From: Linepithema humile
Taxonomy: Eukaryota; Arthropoda; Insecta; Hymenoptera; Formicidae
Reading direction: 5' to 3'
NCBI RefSeq assembly: GCF_040581485.1
Contig: NC_090132.1
Span: forward strand, 18,223,411 to 18,287,410
Length of the DNA stretch: 64,000 bases
Position numbers and translations under genes: made by a program. The notes beneath the pieces were generated by a model. It was not told where the DNA came from and searched no databases. It saw nothing but the letters and a program-made list of their open reading frames with translations. Each line of letters begins with the position of its first letter. The stretch's first letter is position 1. Below, piece by piece: positions 1-12,090 of this stretch.

Positions 1-1565
1 AACGTGGCCACTTGACAAAAATTTACTTATTGTTGAACAAAACAGAGCAGAGAAACGAGATTCGAGATTACTGCAGCGATAGAAATGATTTGTGAAACAA
101 TTAGTGTACAGTGTACATAAATTGTTATTTTATTTTGCCTATAATTTTCTACAGCGTAATAAATAACGAAATAAGTCCTGTCGATTTATAACCGAGAAGA
201 TACGTGTTCGAAAGAGAGAAGGCGAAAGTATCGATCAGTTTGAGACGCTGTGACGTATCTACGCTGTATTGAATGAATCAACATTCGTTTCCGCGCTTGC
301 TCAAGCAGATGTATGCTGCAAATGTATGGTTACGCGTAAATGTGAGGCAAAATCACCGCGTTTTAGTCCAAATTTGCATAGGTAATGTCGTCAGCTGCCG
401 AATGTTTCATTTGCCGGCTGCAACGCTAATGTGACATGTCGAACCTGCGATTATAATATCTTTCGACTACGTATTTCTTTAGAAAATTTGAGATATTTTT
501 ATATGTGTACTTTAACATGCGATGAGCGCTTAAATCAGAAATGTAAGAGCATCACAAATTCGTATTCCGAAATTATTGAATATTCCAAATATTTTATTTA
601 GTCGAAACTTGTCATAAAATTTTTGAAAATTCGAATTATTGCATTAACGTCAATTATATATTTCATTTACGTTATACAAGTCGCGCGCGTGATAAATCCA
701 ACAAATTTAAAGGGATTTTCTACAATTACGAAAATAGATTCAGAAAAAAGCGTACAGACACATGCATTGATTATACTATTTTTTTGCATTTTCTGCATTT
801 TATTCATTTCTGACGTACTTGCAGTTCGATATTGATTCGCAGAAATCCATCTTAACATAAATGCATAGAGTATAGCTGTGCTATAGACAACTGGGAGGTT
901 TCGAGCTCCCAGCGAGCAAAAAAGCATCAAAATGACGTCAGTACGTCTGCGTCCCGGTTGCTATAGCAACGTCAATCAACGAATAAAATTGCATTTGCAT
1001 CTTCCTACCATAATCTTGCCTCAGACAAATTTATGGGTTAAGACAACTTATCGGATGAAGCAATCCGCAATTACGCCGCGACGCAAACGAATACAACCAA
1101 CTAGACAAACGTCGTTTCTTTAGTTGCTTGTCTAGAAAGCGACAAGTGTTCCGATTCCAAGATATTTATCTTTTGAAATGAGAGGAAACACTGATACACA
1201 AAATCGGTGATACAATCTGTTGATTTGCAAAAACGCGGAACGCAACTACGTCCATTGACATACTACAATATTATTTTCATGACATAACGAAAAAAAGACG
1301 CATGATAAACAAATTCCGAGTTAGATTGCGCGGGTCGATTCATACGCTTTTACTAACTGCAGATAGCTAACTATAAAAGTGAGAGATAAAAAATAAATTC
1401 AGCCGTCGTTATTGGAAACGAAAACTACATTCCTATCGATTGAACTGTATTTGGGTACCGCAACTGTCGGTACAAGTTTAAAATCATTTTTGTATTGTAA
1501 CGATTCGCAATTCCGAAAGTTTTTTATCGCGTGACGAGAGTATTTTTAGTAAATATATTCACCTA
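1..1565. other. Noncoding, no gene recognised
   Basis: AT-rich DNA with a GC-richer part at 230-450. A TCAGTTTGAGACGC sequence near 237 resembles an insect initiator on the plus strand, but no start codon and donor of convincing quality follow. Confidence 0.5.
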
Positions 1566-1581
1566 GTGGCTTATTTCACAG

Positions 1582-1774
1582 CACGTTTTGGTTCGCGGAG
1601 TCGTGTGCTTAATGTTATCAAAGTTCATATCGCGTCTAAACATCCTCCATATGATTTAAGCCATCATAAGAATTTGATGGAGTATCTCATAGCCGAATAT
1701 AAGAAGTTTAACCGTTCGCGCAATGAGAAACATACTCTGGCAGAAGATGTTCGTATGCACTCCGATTATACCAA
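1582..1774 (+). CDS. Candidate internal coding exon, unrecognised protein
   Basis: An acceptor (gcttatttcacag) precedes an open frame, and a donor-like CCAA|GTAAAT ends it just before an in-frame TAA. The 193-bp segment would need one base from an upstream exon. It encodes a mixed, helix-prone sequence with ordinary amino-acid usage (RVLNVIKVHIASKH..., LMEYLIAEYKKFNRSRNEKH...), unlike the low-complexity chance frames nearby. I do not recognise the family. No partner exon was found on either side within reach. It may be a lone exon of a gene with long introns, a decayed retrocopy, or a chance frame. Confidence 0.3.
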
Positions 1775-1778
1775 GTAA

Positions 1779-4087
1779 ATATCAATAATTTAGGCGAACC
1801 GCAGCAGTTAATGTACCATTAAAGACGCTCGGAGGCGTGCGCCGCGTCTACAGAAGAAGGTGCTCGCGTGTAATTCAAGACGATGCAGTCTGGCTTGTGT
1901 AATACTGCGCGCAAAATTCGCGAAGGATGGAACAGCAAAACTTCGCGATCCGTTTATAATCCCCCGCGGTGAGAGGGAAAGAGAGCATTGGCGCGCTCAT
2001 AGCGGCTGATCAATAAACCCTGTTCTCTCGTCGAGTTAATATTTCGCCAAGCTCGCGGCCGAATTTAAAACCGTTATCAGTATGCGTGAACTACATCGGG
2101 GCACACGATGTTTAAAAAATATATAAAATATGTATAATTCATATTTATCTTGATATAAGATATGTATAATTCATATCTTATCATATTCATATCGTATCAG
2201 CAAAATGTTAATGCGTCGAAGTTTCGAAAAAATGTATTTTATTTTTTCTTTGCGCAATTGGTTAGTGCTTAATAACTTTTGATATTTAGCAGAACATAGA
2301 TATACGTAATTAATGTATTAAAATGTTTAATATTGCTTAAAAGTTAAATCAATACGATTGCCAATACACGTCAAATTTCTTTCTCACTCAAAAAATAAAT
2401 AACAAAAAGTATAAAAGCACAAAACAAATAATCACTAAATATGATTGTTTCTTCTCAAATTTGATTTGTCTAATATAAAAAACAAATTCAAAAAAATAAG
2501 ATGGAAAACAAAAAAGATAAGAAAATTATTTTCAATCAACGCAATTGACGCTCAACGTGGGAAAATACCGGCTATAGACTTAATCACAGAGTTTATTTTA
2601 CTAACAAATTAAGCTTAATGGAAAATTTATGTTATCCACAATGAATTAACTCACTAATTGTGCTGATTTACAAAAAATTTAAATATATATATATTCTATA
2701 TAACGAAAAATCAATACAATTATTCGATTTCAAGCAGTTAACTTTAATTATTGATAATTACCCACCAAAAAGAACAATATAATGTGATCTTTGCTATAAG
2801 AGCATATAATCTATTCTATACGAGGAGGCAACAATATGACGTATTCATTTAACTTTAATAACGGCAATGAGTATTATTGTTAATTTCAACGTCCACGCGG
2901 AAATCTTAAAGTTTGACATGGCGATCTAAAAACTTTATCGTATAGAAAGATATTTCAAGATATTCTGTTACTGACAGATTCTTTGTTAACTTCTGACGAG
3001 ATTACCAATTATTTTTCTCTGTATCTCGTTACGGACTTCCCGACTTTCTCACGAACCCGGCGCGAATCAACTTGCCATAGAAAATTTACTCCGTCGTACG
3101 AGCACGTGCTGCACACGCGTCGGAATGTACATTTTGTTTGTGCATGTACTTACATACATATGTACGTACGTACGAAGCTTAAGCGCATGGTACACGGTCG
3201 CGTTTTGTTGACGGTTTCCTTGTCTCCTGCATATGGAAATGTAGTGCATATTATTCCACAAACAATACTATAGATTTGACATTACAGTGCACGTACGTAA
3301 TTGATTTAACTCGTGAGTGAAGGTGCTATAAAAAATTGCATCATTAATCATCGTGACGTCTCTAAAAACGCGGATATTTTCTCAATTAATAATTTATACG
3401 AAGCAAAAAATAGAGAACCGGTGAATAAGAGACGAAGATAAGTTAACATGTCTCACATTTAAATATTTTACACTGCATTTAAAATTTGTAAATAAACATA
3501 TTTTATATATCTTTTGCATTTATACTTCACATCACAAGAAAAGATTAATTTCAATTTGTTAAAGCATATATACACTAAAATAATAAATAAGCTAGAAAAT
3601 ATACTATATACATTCTAGAAAACAGAAAAAAGCTCACGAAGATTTAATACTGTACGTGCTATTCTCATATAGCATTATTTATATTTGTATATGCTACGTT
3701 AATTTCATATAACAGCGGCATAGAAAACGAAATAAAATTTATTATCGACGAGAAATGTCGTGTGTCGCACGGGCTTTAATATATAATAGGTACGTGCGTT
3801 AAAGCACGCTTACTTTCAACTAGACCCCATGAACCTGCATACACGATTCATGTTATGCAATGATCGCAGGCATAAGTACGCGGCAAAGAGAAAAATGGAG
3901 AAATACAAGAGGTGCATTTCGCGTCCTGCCCTCGTCCTGTTTCGTACATTACGATGCTAGCAAGTACGTCGGCCGTTGCGATAAACTTCAACGTTGATAA
4001 CATAATATCCTATGAACGACTAATTTTGAAAACGCAAATACAATAAAAGTATCATTTTTAACATCGCGTAACACAAAAGTATTTCTG
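1779..4087. other. Noncoding, no gene recognised
   Basis: A GC-richer block at 1,800-2,060 is followed by AT-rich DNA. Open frames around 2,983-3,273 overlap on both strands and look like chance. Confidence 0.5.
2155..2181. repeat. Small hairpin, 10-bp arms
   Basis: Ataagatatg (2155-2164) and its exact complement (2172-2181) flank a 7-base loop. A partial copy of the centre (tatgtataattcatat) lies just upstream at about 2130-2145. Confidence 0.5.
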
Positions 4088-4252
4088 TTTTTTTTTTTTT
4101 TTTTTTTTTAATTTGTATTTCTTTTTCATCAAACGCTTATGATATATTTATTGATAAAAAAAAATTTATATATAAATTTATATATATATATATATATATT
4201 CTTGCCACAAACATTACATAATAACACTATATATATATATATATATATATAT
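4088..4252. repeat. Poly(T) tract and TA microsatellites
   Basis: T runs 4088-4109; TA repeats lie at about 4180-4199 and 4229-4252. They sit about 370 bp left of the large palindrome. Confidence 0.9.
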
Positions 4253-4617
4253 AACTTTAAATAATAATATATTCAAAAATGCATAAGAAATTTTGTCATA
4301 CATATATAGACCTATTTTTCATGTAATAACAATTGCTATTACTGATTGTGAGCTCAATGTTATTTTATGCATCGTTATGCACTTATGCATGTTCATCATT
4401 TAACATTATCTATGTAGTTGTATAGTTGAATTTGTCAAATCTCATAATTAATCAAAAATTTATTAACCGGCATTATTAGTGATAGCACACAGCTTTATCA
4501 CTGATTCGGTTTTACATTATCAAAACAATTCGAATTTCATGTCTATTATTAATTTCCATGCATACATGACTTTAATTACGTTTCCTTATATTTATTTAAT
4601 ATAATTGCAATTGCATA

Positions 4618-6612
4618 AAATTTCTTTCAATAATAATATTTAAATAAAACGAATTTGACTGACTTACCAGCACGATGCGCAGCAACGGAGTTGTTGTCCG
4701 CAAGTTGATCTGAACATGCAAAGATATCCAAATTATAGCAGAGTGTAAAATAATATTTTGGGAAATAATTACTGTGCACACGTTAAATTTTTTATTTATC
4801 TTCATGCAAACATCTATTAAAAGAATTATATAATTGTCAAAAAAGACTAATTTCTAAGATATAATAAATATGTTCACTGAGAAAAATCTAAAAATCATAA
4901 ATATTAAAAATTGTAAATCTTTTACTGAATATTTTTAAGTATCTATCGTATCCATACATTGCATGATATCTTATGTGCAATATTTTGCAAAAAAAAAAAC
5001 AGATAACAAATAAATGATTACTTACCCTACAGTTGCTCCGCCGGCGCCCGATGCTCTTCCTGAGCCTCCTCCTCCTCTCAGTTTTCCTTGCAGTCGCATA
5101 AGGCACTCACACGCGTTCGCGACACGAATACAAAAATCATATAATATTTTAAACGGCATCTCCGACGCGTTGTCATATTAAGATAAAAATAAAACTCGTA
5201 CGGAATACTATCGCACGGAATACACGTTCGACACTCTCCGCAATAGGCAACGACGAAAATGGTGAAATAAAAAAACTACAAGGAATAGTAGGGATAGCAT
5301 TATTGGAGAAGATAACGCGGCGACACAGAACGATCTGCCCCGTACGAATGCCGCCGTGCGAATAATAAGAGTGGCAATGAACACATCAAGGACAAAGTCG
5401 CGCTGATTCCGACTTAAAGGAATGCGGGGAGTAGAGAACAACAATGTTTATGCCGATACATAGCGCGCGAGAGAGAGAGAAAAGAAGAAAGAGAGGGAAT
5501 ATGAAACACGCAGGCTAAACGCTAAACGTAAACAACCCCCACCAAATACCTCGAGTCGGCTTGAAATTCTCAACATGAAAGCATTTATCGAGTATTGAAA
5601 TCGAGTTTTAAACTTGATCTCAATTTGATTTCAAGAAATGTTCGATAAATACTATAATGTTAAGACTTTCGAAGCCAACTCGTAGTATTTGATACGATTC
5701 TTTTCGTCGCCCTGCGTAATCTATATCCCCCCCCCCTCTCCCTCTCTCTCTCTCTCTCAATCTCTCTTGCACTGTGTATCGACACATACATATATTGTTG
5801 CACCCTATTCCCTGCAGTCTCCCAAGTTGGAATCAATGCGACCTTGTCTTCGATATGTTGATTGCCCCCTTATCAATAATTTGCACGGCGGCACTTTGTA
5901 CGAAGCAGATCATTCCGTATCGACGCGTTATTGGCTCTTCAATAATATTATCTTTATTATTTCCCGTAGTTTCCGACTTCACCCTTTTTCATCGTTACTA
6001 ATTACGGATGCGACAGAGTGTTGAATGTGTAATTCGTGCGATAATATTCCATTCGAGTTTTACTTTTGTCGTAATATGACAAAATGTACGTCGACAGTGT
6101 CGTTTAAAATATAGCGATTTTTTTCGCGCAGCATGAAATACGTGTGCCTTGAACGACTGTAAAAATTGAAAGGAGGAACGGTCTCAAAAAGAAGCAACGG
6201 GCATCAACGGAGAAACTTTGAGATAAGTGATAATTTATTTATTATTTATTAATTGCAAAATATTGCATGTGTAAAATATTAAACAATGTAAAGCACATAT
6301 AATAAAAATTTTGAAATATTTAATAAGATTTGTAATTTTTAATATTTATAGTTATTAGATTTTTTAACATATTTATCATTATCTAAAAAACTGAAGTAAT
6401 TTTTGACACTTATATAATTCTTTTAATAGATATTTGTATAAAAATGAATAAAAAGTTTAGTGTGCACAATAATTATTTCTGAAAAAATTATTTTAAATTC
6501 TGTTACAATTTGGATATTCTTGTATGTTACAAATCAACTTATGAAGAATAACTTCGCTGCTGCGCATCATAAGTCAATCAAATTTGTTTTGTTTTAATAT
6601 TATTAAAAGAGT
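4618..6612. repeat. ~2-kb imperfect palindrome (foldback-like element)
   Basis: The two halves are reverse complements along nearly their whole length, centred near 5609-5615, with arms of about 1 kb and almost no spacer. By-eye identity is roughly 75-80% with small indels. Matching landmarks: gatgcgcagca (4673-4684) with tgctgcgcatc (6557-6567); gcaatattttgcaa near 4978 and its complement near 6265; the segment around 5205-5243 with 6008-6060; GA-rich 5468-5500 with CT-rich 5732-5768; and the inner stretch near 5555-5590 with 5645-5690. No intact transposase was recognised. Open frames in each arm (5208-5444 minus, 5774-6001 plus) are relatives because the arms are. Parts of the arms also match 33,371-34,955. 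It could be an old foldback transposon, an inverted duplication, or a hairpin-RNA locus. Confidence 0.85.
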
Positions 6613-9600
6613 AGATTTAAAAATAATGTAATATCTATAGATTTTTTATATAACTAGAACAATACAAGCGCGCGCTACGCACGCGCACTTATTATAATGA
6701 TTTAATAATTATGAAATCTAAATATTTTAATAAAATTTTTTTAATTTTATGTAACCGTCAAAATAACCTTCGCTCTCAAACTATCAAACTGTCAGAATAA
6801 TCGAGATAACCAATCAGCGAAAAAGCTTTAACAATACTTTCGATACATTCGAGTATCGATCTTTCATGCGTTTTTTAAGAGTGGAATAGTTAATGCTTCG
6901 ATCGCTTAATGTTCATCAAACGAAAAATTATTAAACTTCTACTGATAAAAGTATAGAATATACAATTGAGAAAGTAAATATCAAAGTAATTAATCATCCC
7001 GAAAACTTTTGAAAAAGAAGTAAAATATCGCGCATGAATTATTTAATACAATTAATAATAACTGAGTTATTTTAAGAAACACCATGGAAAATACCGCAAT
7101 GAAAAACAACTAAGAAACGACAAAATCGGAAAAAAATTTTTAGTAAATAAAAGTTAACGCGTGCAAAATGTAGAAAAGTTCTAGGCTGTTTTATACGGTA
7201 GGAAAAACCGGAAAACGATCTCCCACGGGAAGATACTGGAATAGCTTTAATGTTGAGCAAAGGGCGCGACCATGTGCCCCATCGAAAACTTGCGCAAAGT
7301 GACGCGGCGAGTTTCCGCGTCAGAGAAAAAACTTCAGCGAGCTAGCTTCCGTCGATTTGTCAAACGTACCGAAACGTATCCGATTCCGCGTTCCGTTCGA
7401 GCTATCACGAACTGTCGCTTGCGCGTGAGAAATTGAATAGACGAGCTAGGTCTGGAAGACCTCAAGCGATTTCCTGAAGGATTTAGATTTGGAATTAAGG
7501 ACATATGAACGTAAGAAAAGGCGTAAGTACATACGCAACTTTCGAGCGAATAGTGCTCGAAGTATTCACTTTCACTTGAATTTCTTTGTAATAATTTAAA
7601 ATGTGTGAATTAAAAATTGCGATATTAAATAATTTTACAACTACTTTAATTACATATCCAAAATGTTAACGTAATCAAATTAAAGCAATCATTTATTTTT
7701 ACAGATCTCCATTAGTTCTTTTTCGCAATACTCTTTCGTTCATGCAGTCTTCGCGAAGCAGAAGACGGATTCTTTAACAATAAATTATTTTATCAATAAA
7801 TTATTTATAAATTCAGTGGCATTTCGAGAAACTATCGATCTTTCGTTCAGTCCATTGCTAAAAGGGCAATGAATACCATTGTATCCATTGTTACTAATCG
7901 ACATTGCTATTCGGAAACCTACTTTATTCATCTATTCGTACGCTGAAAATAAATTTGACGCTCGAACTTAGGCCAGAACTCGCCTTACATCAAGCTAAAA
8001 GTCACTCGCTGAAGTTCGCGTCAATTTGTCAAACGTACCGAGACGTGTCCGGACTTCGTGTTCCGTACGAACTAACTTGAACAATGTACGAGTGAACTCC
8101 ATATATTTACAGCGCCTTCAACTTCTCTCGAAATCATTCCGTACGTTTTTACAAATTATTTTCACATCATAAAATAATTAGAATAACGTAGTGGCTCAAT
8201 TTTTTTACTTTTTTCGATAAAACTAAAATATCTCGATTAAAGTTAATACCTCGATTAAAGTTCATTATTCTTTCAGTCATACTTATTGAATATTTTATAA
8301 CTTATTATCGTGACATCATGAGTAGCAAATATAATTTGTTTGTAAATACACGATAATATCGTAATTATGTTTATACAGCATTTAACAAGTTTCCAAATAT
8401 CTTTCTATTTGTTGGCAAACGCTTTTTACTTTGTTTAACAGAGCACGAATTGTCCGGACGATCAACTAAAGATACACGCGTCAAGTTGAAATTATATTGG
8501 ATTGTAGCCACGACTAAAAAAGATTTGGTCTCACAAGAAAACTGTAATGGAGAATAGGAAATCTTTTCGATCGCGCACGCGTGGAAATTGGCCCGAGCAA
8601 ACGACCGAGACCAATTTCGTCCTTTTTCCAGACGGTTTCAGACGCTGGTCATTTTTGTTTCGACAGAAAAGCGCGATAGTGCCACAGAGTTGAGGATGAA
8701 AATTTCTTCCTGCTTAGCTCGCTCGTCACGTGGTGAGAAAACCGACATGCCGTCGGACATTTTCCAACACGTCCTTAGATTAGGTATCGACGAGGCAATT
8801 TGTTTATCGTTTTCGCCGTGTCACGCGACATTAGCAATTCCGGAAGCGTTTCCGTTCCGAAGTAATTAGAAGTACAACACGTTCGAGTCAACCGTGGGTG
8901 ACGATAGACGTGTATTCTGTCACTTAAGCACCAGCAATTAATTAACATAACCGAGTAGTTTGGGAGGTTCGTTCATATTTCAAAGCGAATCGCGACGACA
9001 TCGCTTAGCTCTAATTTTAGCCGATAATTTTATGAATTTTCTGTTTTTATCTGTATAAATTCCTCTCCGCCATTATTAACTGAGACTATTACAGCTTTAC
9101 TTAATTCTACATTTTCTAAGAACAGAAAAAGATTGTAAAAGTTAAATATAATGATGTTTATGGCAACGTTAGATTACATAGGTAACAATAACATAGATAA
9201 CAATTTAGAACGAGGCAACCAAAGTTATAGATTTGCTCAATTTAGATTATTGATGCGAACGGATCCTGAATGAACAAATGACGCGAAGATTACATTGTTG
9301 CAGAAGCAGTGGGAATAACTCAACGTCGAATTTCGTTCGCTGTCTACGGCGGATTATGCAAATCGACCTCTCGTCGCGTTAAATCGCGAGATTACCCGCC
9401 GGGGATTTTAATCGTGATAATCGCTCTCGCTCTTCCTAATTACTTTCTACCACTGTCTTCCGCGGAATGAACTTCAATTTTTTGCCATTCAACATCGAGG
9501 AATCATTAGAACGTTTTCACACCGTCAACCGAACGTCGACATTTCTCTCTTAATTACGCGCCTCATATATTAAACACTATTTCATATTATTGCCTTCATC

Positions 9601-10140
9601 AATAGCCTTCGCAAGTTTCATTGATCGGTCTCTTTTAGTACCTGATTACACAGCGCAACATCGACGTAAATGTAGCAAGGACATCAAGTGCGTGGATGGG
9701 TTATAAAATTTTTTATAGAGAATTTCTGATTGAATACTCGTTTTACGATATTAATAGGTTTTTACACGGCTCGATACAATATTTTATCCGCTCATTCACC
9801 TTCCAATACTATCTTAAGAGATAACCTTCGCATATAATCTTCTTAAATTTCTCGTATTTTCTTAAATTGTTCACATTTTTATTAAATATGAATACTTGTT
9901 TAAAAAAATGTAATATTGAATTTCTCATCAGGATTTATAATTTTACGTTGATATATCTTCGAACAATAAAATGTATTTCTTTTAAGAAAAACTAAATAAA
10001 TTCAGTTTATATGTGAATCTCTTCCGTTTGAATACATGAAACTTGTTGAGACATCTGTTATCAACTCATATCAAGAATAATATTCAAAATTCTAAAAAAG
10101 ATTTTACAGAACACTGCAGCAAATAAACAAATGTAATTTC
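6613..10140. other. Noncoding, with CpG-richer islands
   Basis: Apart from the paired repeats near 7,343 and 7,997, I see only GC-richer islands at about 7,260-7,460, 8,560-8,900 and 9,290-9,440. The frame at 8,588-8,869 has no recognised domain. Confidence 0.5.
7340..8070. repeat. Pair of diverged ~75-bp direct repeats
   Basis: Segments at about 7343-7412 and 7997-8066 share atttgtcaaacgtaccg, then (a/g)acgt(a/g)tccg, then cg(c/t)gttccgt(t/a)cga(g/a)ct. They lie 654 bp apart in the same orientation. Between them is AT-rich DNA with no recognised gene. Confidence 0.7.
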
Positions 10141-10150
10141 GCGGTATCTC

Positions 10151-10199
10151 GCAAGCGTGCTTCCAAGAGAAAAATTTTTCCTCTTGGAAGCACGCTTGC
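10151..10199. repeat. Near-perfect hairpin, 19-bp identical arms
   Basis: Arms 10151-10169 and 10181-10199 are exact reverse complements. The inner bases (five A, five T, one C) extend the stem with one bulge, so the 49 bases are an almost complete palindrome. The flanks do not pair. No gene is nearby. It is too short for a typical miRNA precursor. Confidence 0.9.
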
Positions 10200-12055
10200 C
10201 TTTCTCATTTTTCCGATGATATTATTTAACTGCGGTCGGAAAATAGTTTCGTGTTGCCTATCGTACGACAGAGCCCACGGTTTTCCACAATATAGTTTAT
10301 GCGGTTTTCTGACGACGTGCGAAATACTGCCACAGTCTGTGGTTACCAGTTACAAATCTTTCGCGCGACAATAAAATATTTTGACACGTAACATAATGCT
10401 GCGAACAAAAAAAAATCTAAAGCAAAAAGCTTTATAAATTAGATTCTATAAATGGAATATAAAAGTTCTATGCATTATGCGCATTTAGTATATATTTAAT
10501 GTCAAATGCTTTTAATTTTTATTATTATATTTAATCCAAGTTATTTTTTCTACACGTGTGTAATTATTTTACATAAAATATACATGAAAAAAAGTAAGCA
10601 AAAATTATTTCAGCTTATATTTTTATTATTAATGTATAATTTCTATTATTATATTATGGTTTACGTAAAGAAAAAAAAAACGATTACGTTCATTCACGAA
10701 ATTAATAAAAATATTCTTAATAACAAATAAATTTGATTGACTAACGTAAAAAACGATGTCAAATCAAAACAATATTTTAAATGTAAAAACTGATTGAACG
10801 ATAAAATTGATTGAATTTCAATCAAAAAATTTGCCAGAATTTTGCGCCAAGTAAGAGCAAAGCGCGAGATTAATCTTATTAATAAATTTAAATAAATTAG
10901 CGTCGGATACATTCCAAAGTTGAGTCATGTATAGTTGAATATATAACCACTATGCGTGGAAGTACTTTTTAATGCTCTTTGCGGCTGTAATTCTGAAGAT
11001 AATCCTTAGAATTAATTCATGGAAGCCAAAATCCAACAACAACGATGAAAGTTTTTTGCGCATGTTATAATAACAATGTCATAATAATGACAACATGCAT
11101 AAAACCTGATGTGTATGGTTTATAAATACAACTGATGTACAAATAAACTCAAATAAATTACGGGATCAGAGATAAATATATAAATATAATTGCACATACA
11201 TGTACTACTTTCAAAATATTATTTAGAAGCATCGAAGTTTAAATTGTGACGGATTATTCCAAAATAGTTCTTATTTGCTTGAAAAAATGTTTGTAAAAAA
11301 TTAACAAAAATATCTTTTCTTTTTAAATAAACTCTTTTTTAACATTTTAAGTACATTGTATAAATTTTTTACCAATAGAAACAAATCACGATTGCTATAT
11401 TTTAAGGTAAAGCTTTATGTAAAGTTAAAAGTGTATAAAACATGTTTTGAAATAATTGCCCTCATTTAATGTGTTCTATTTTTTATTCTTATTGAAATGA
11501 GTCAATTTTTCTCCCTTTTTAAAATGCTAATTTCTTTTACACACCGTACAACTGTAAGCTGCAATCAGAAGAATTTCATTCAGTGTCAGTCTATATATTT
11601 TCGTTTTTGTACCTGTTTTAGTTGCAGGAAAAACATCATTAATAACTAAGTAAATAAACGCGCAAGAGTGTGTGTACATCAGCTCGCGCATACGAGCGAT
11701 ATTTACAACCCCCTGACGAGAACCGCGACGAAAAAGAGAACTGTGCCTCCTAAGTAGAGAAAACAGCGTACGCGTAGGCACGCCAATGGGCTGCATGTTT
11801 CCCACATAATTGCGCTCGCAATGCTTACACTTTAGCGTGCGAGCATGCTGCACCTGCATATGTGCATATATTCGTCCAACGATAGGGAGAGAGAGAGAAA
11901 CGTGACTGTGCGATCGCACGATGCGCTTTGCACTTTGCGCCGTGTTTCGTTTCTTCGCCTAACTCACGGACCAGGTATGCGAACTAATTGCGACCCGAGT
12001 CGTCACACTCTCCCGCGGCGTACGTTAATGACGGCCCGTTGAATGTCGTTCCCCG

Positions 12056-12090
<35 letters not shown>

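Noticed and set aside
5208..6024. Hydrophobic frames in both arms of the large palindrome that resemble each other
   Set aside because: Their similarity follows from the palindrome itself. There is no conserved start, domain or reading-frame constraint.
11527..11919. 130-residue minus-strand frame
   Set aside because: No recognisable domain, no start context and no splice logic. It crosses a CpG-richer block where stop codons are rarer.
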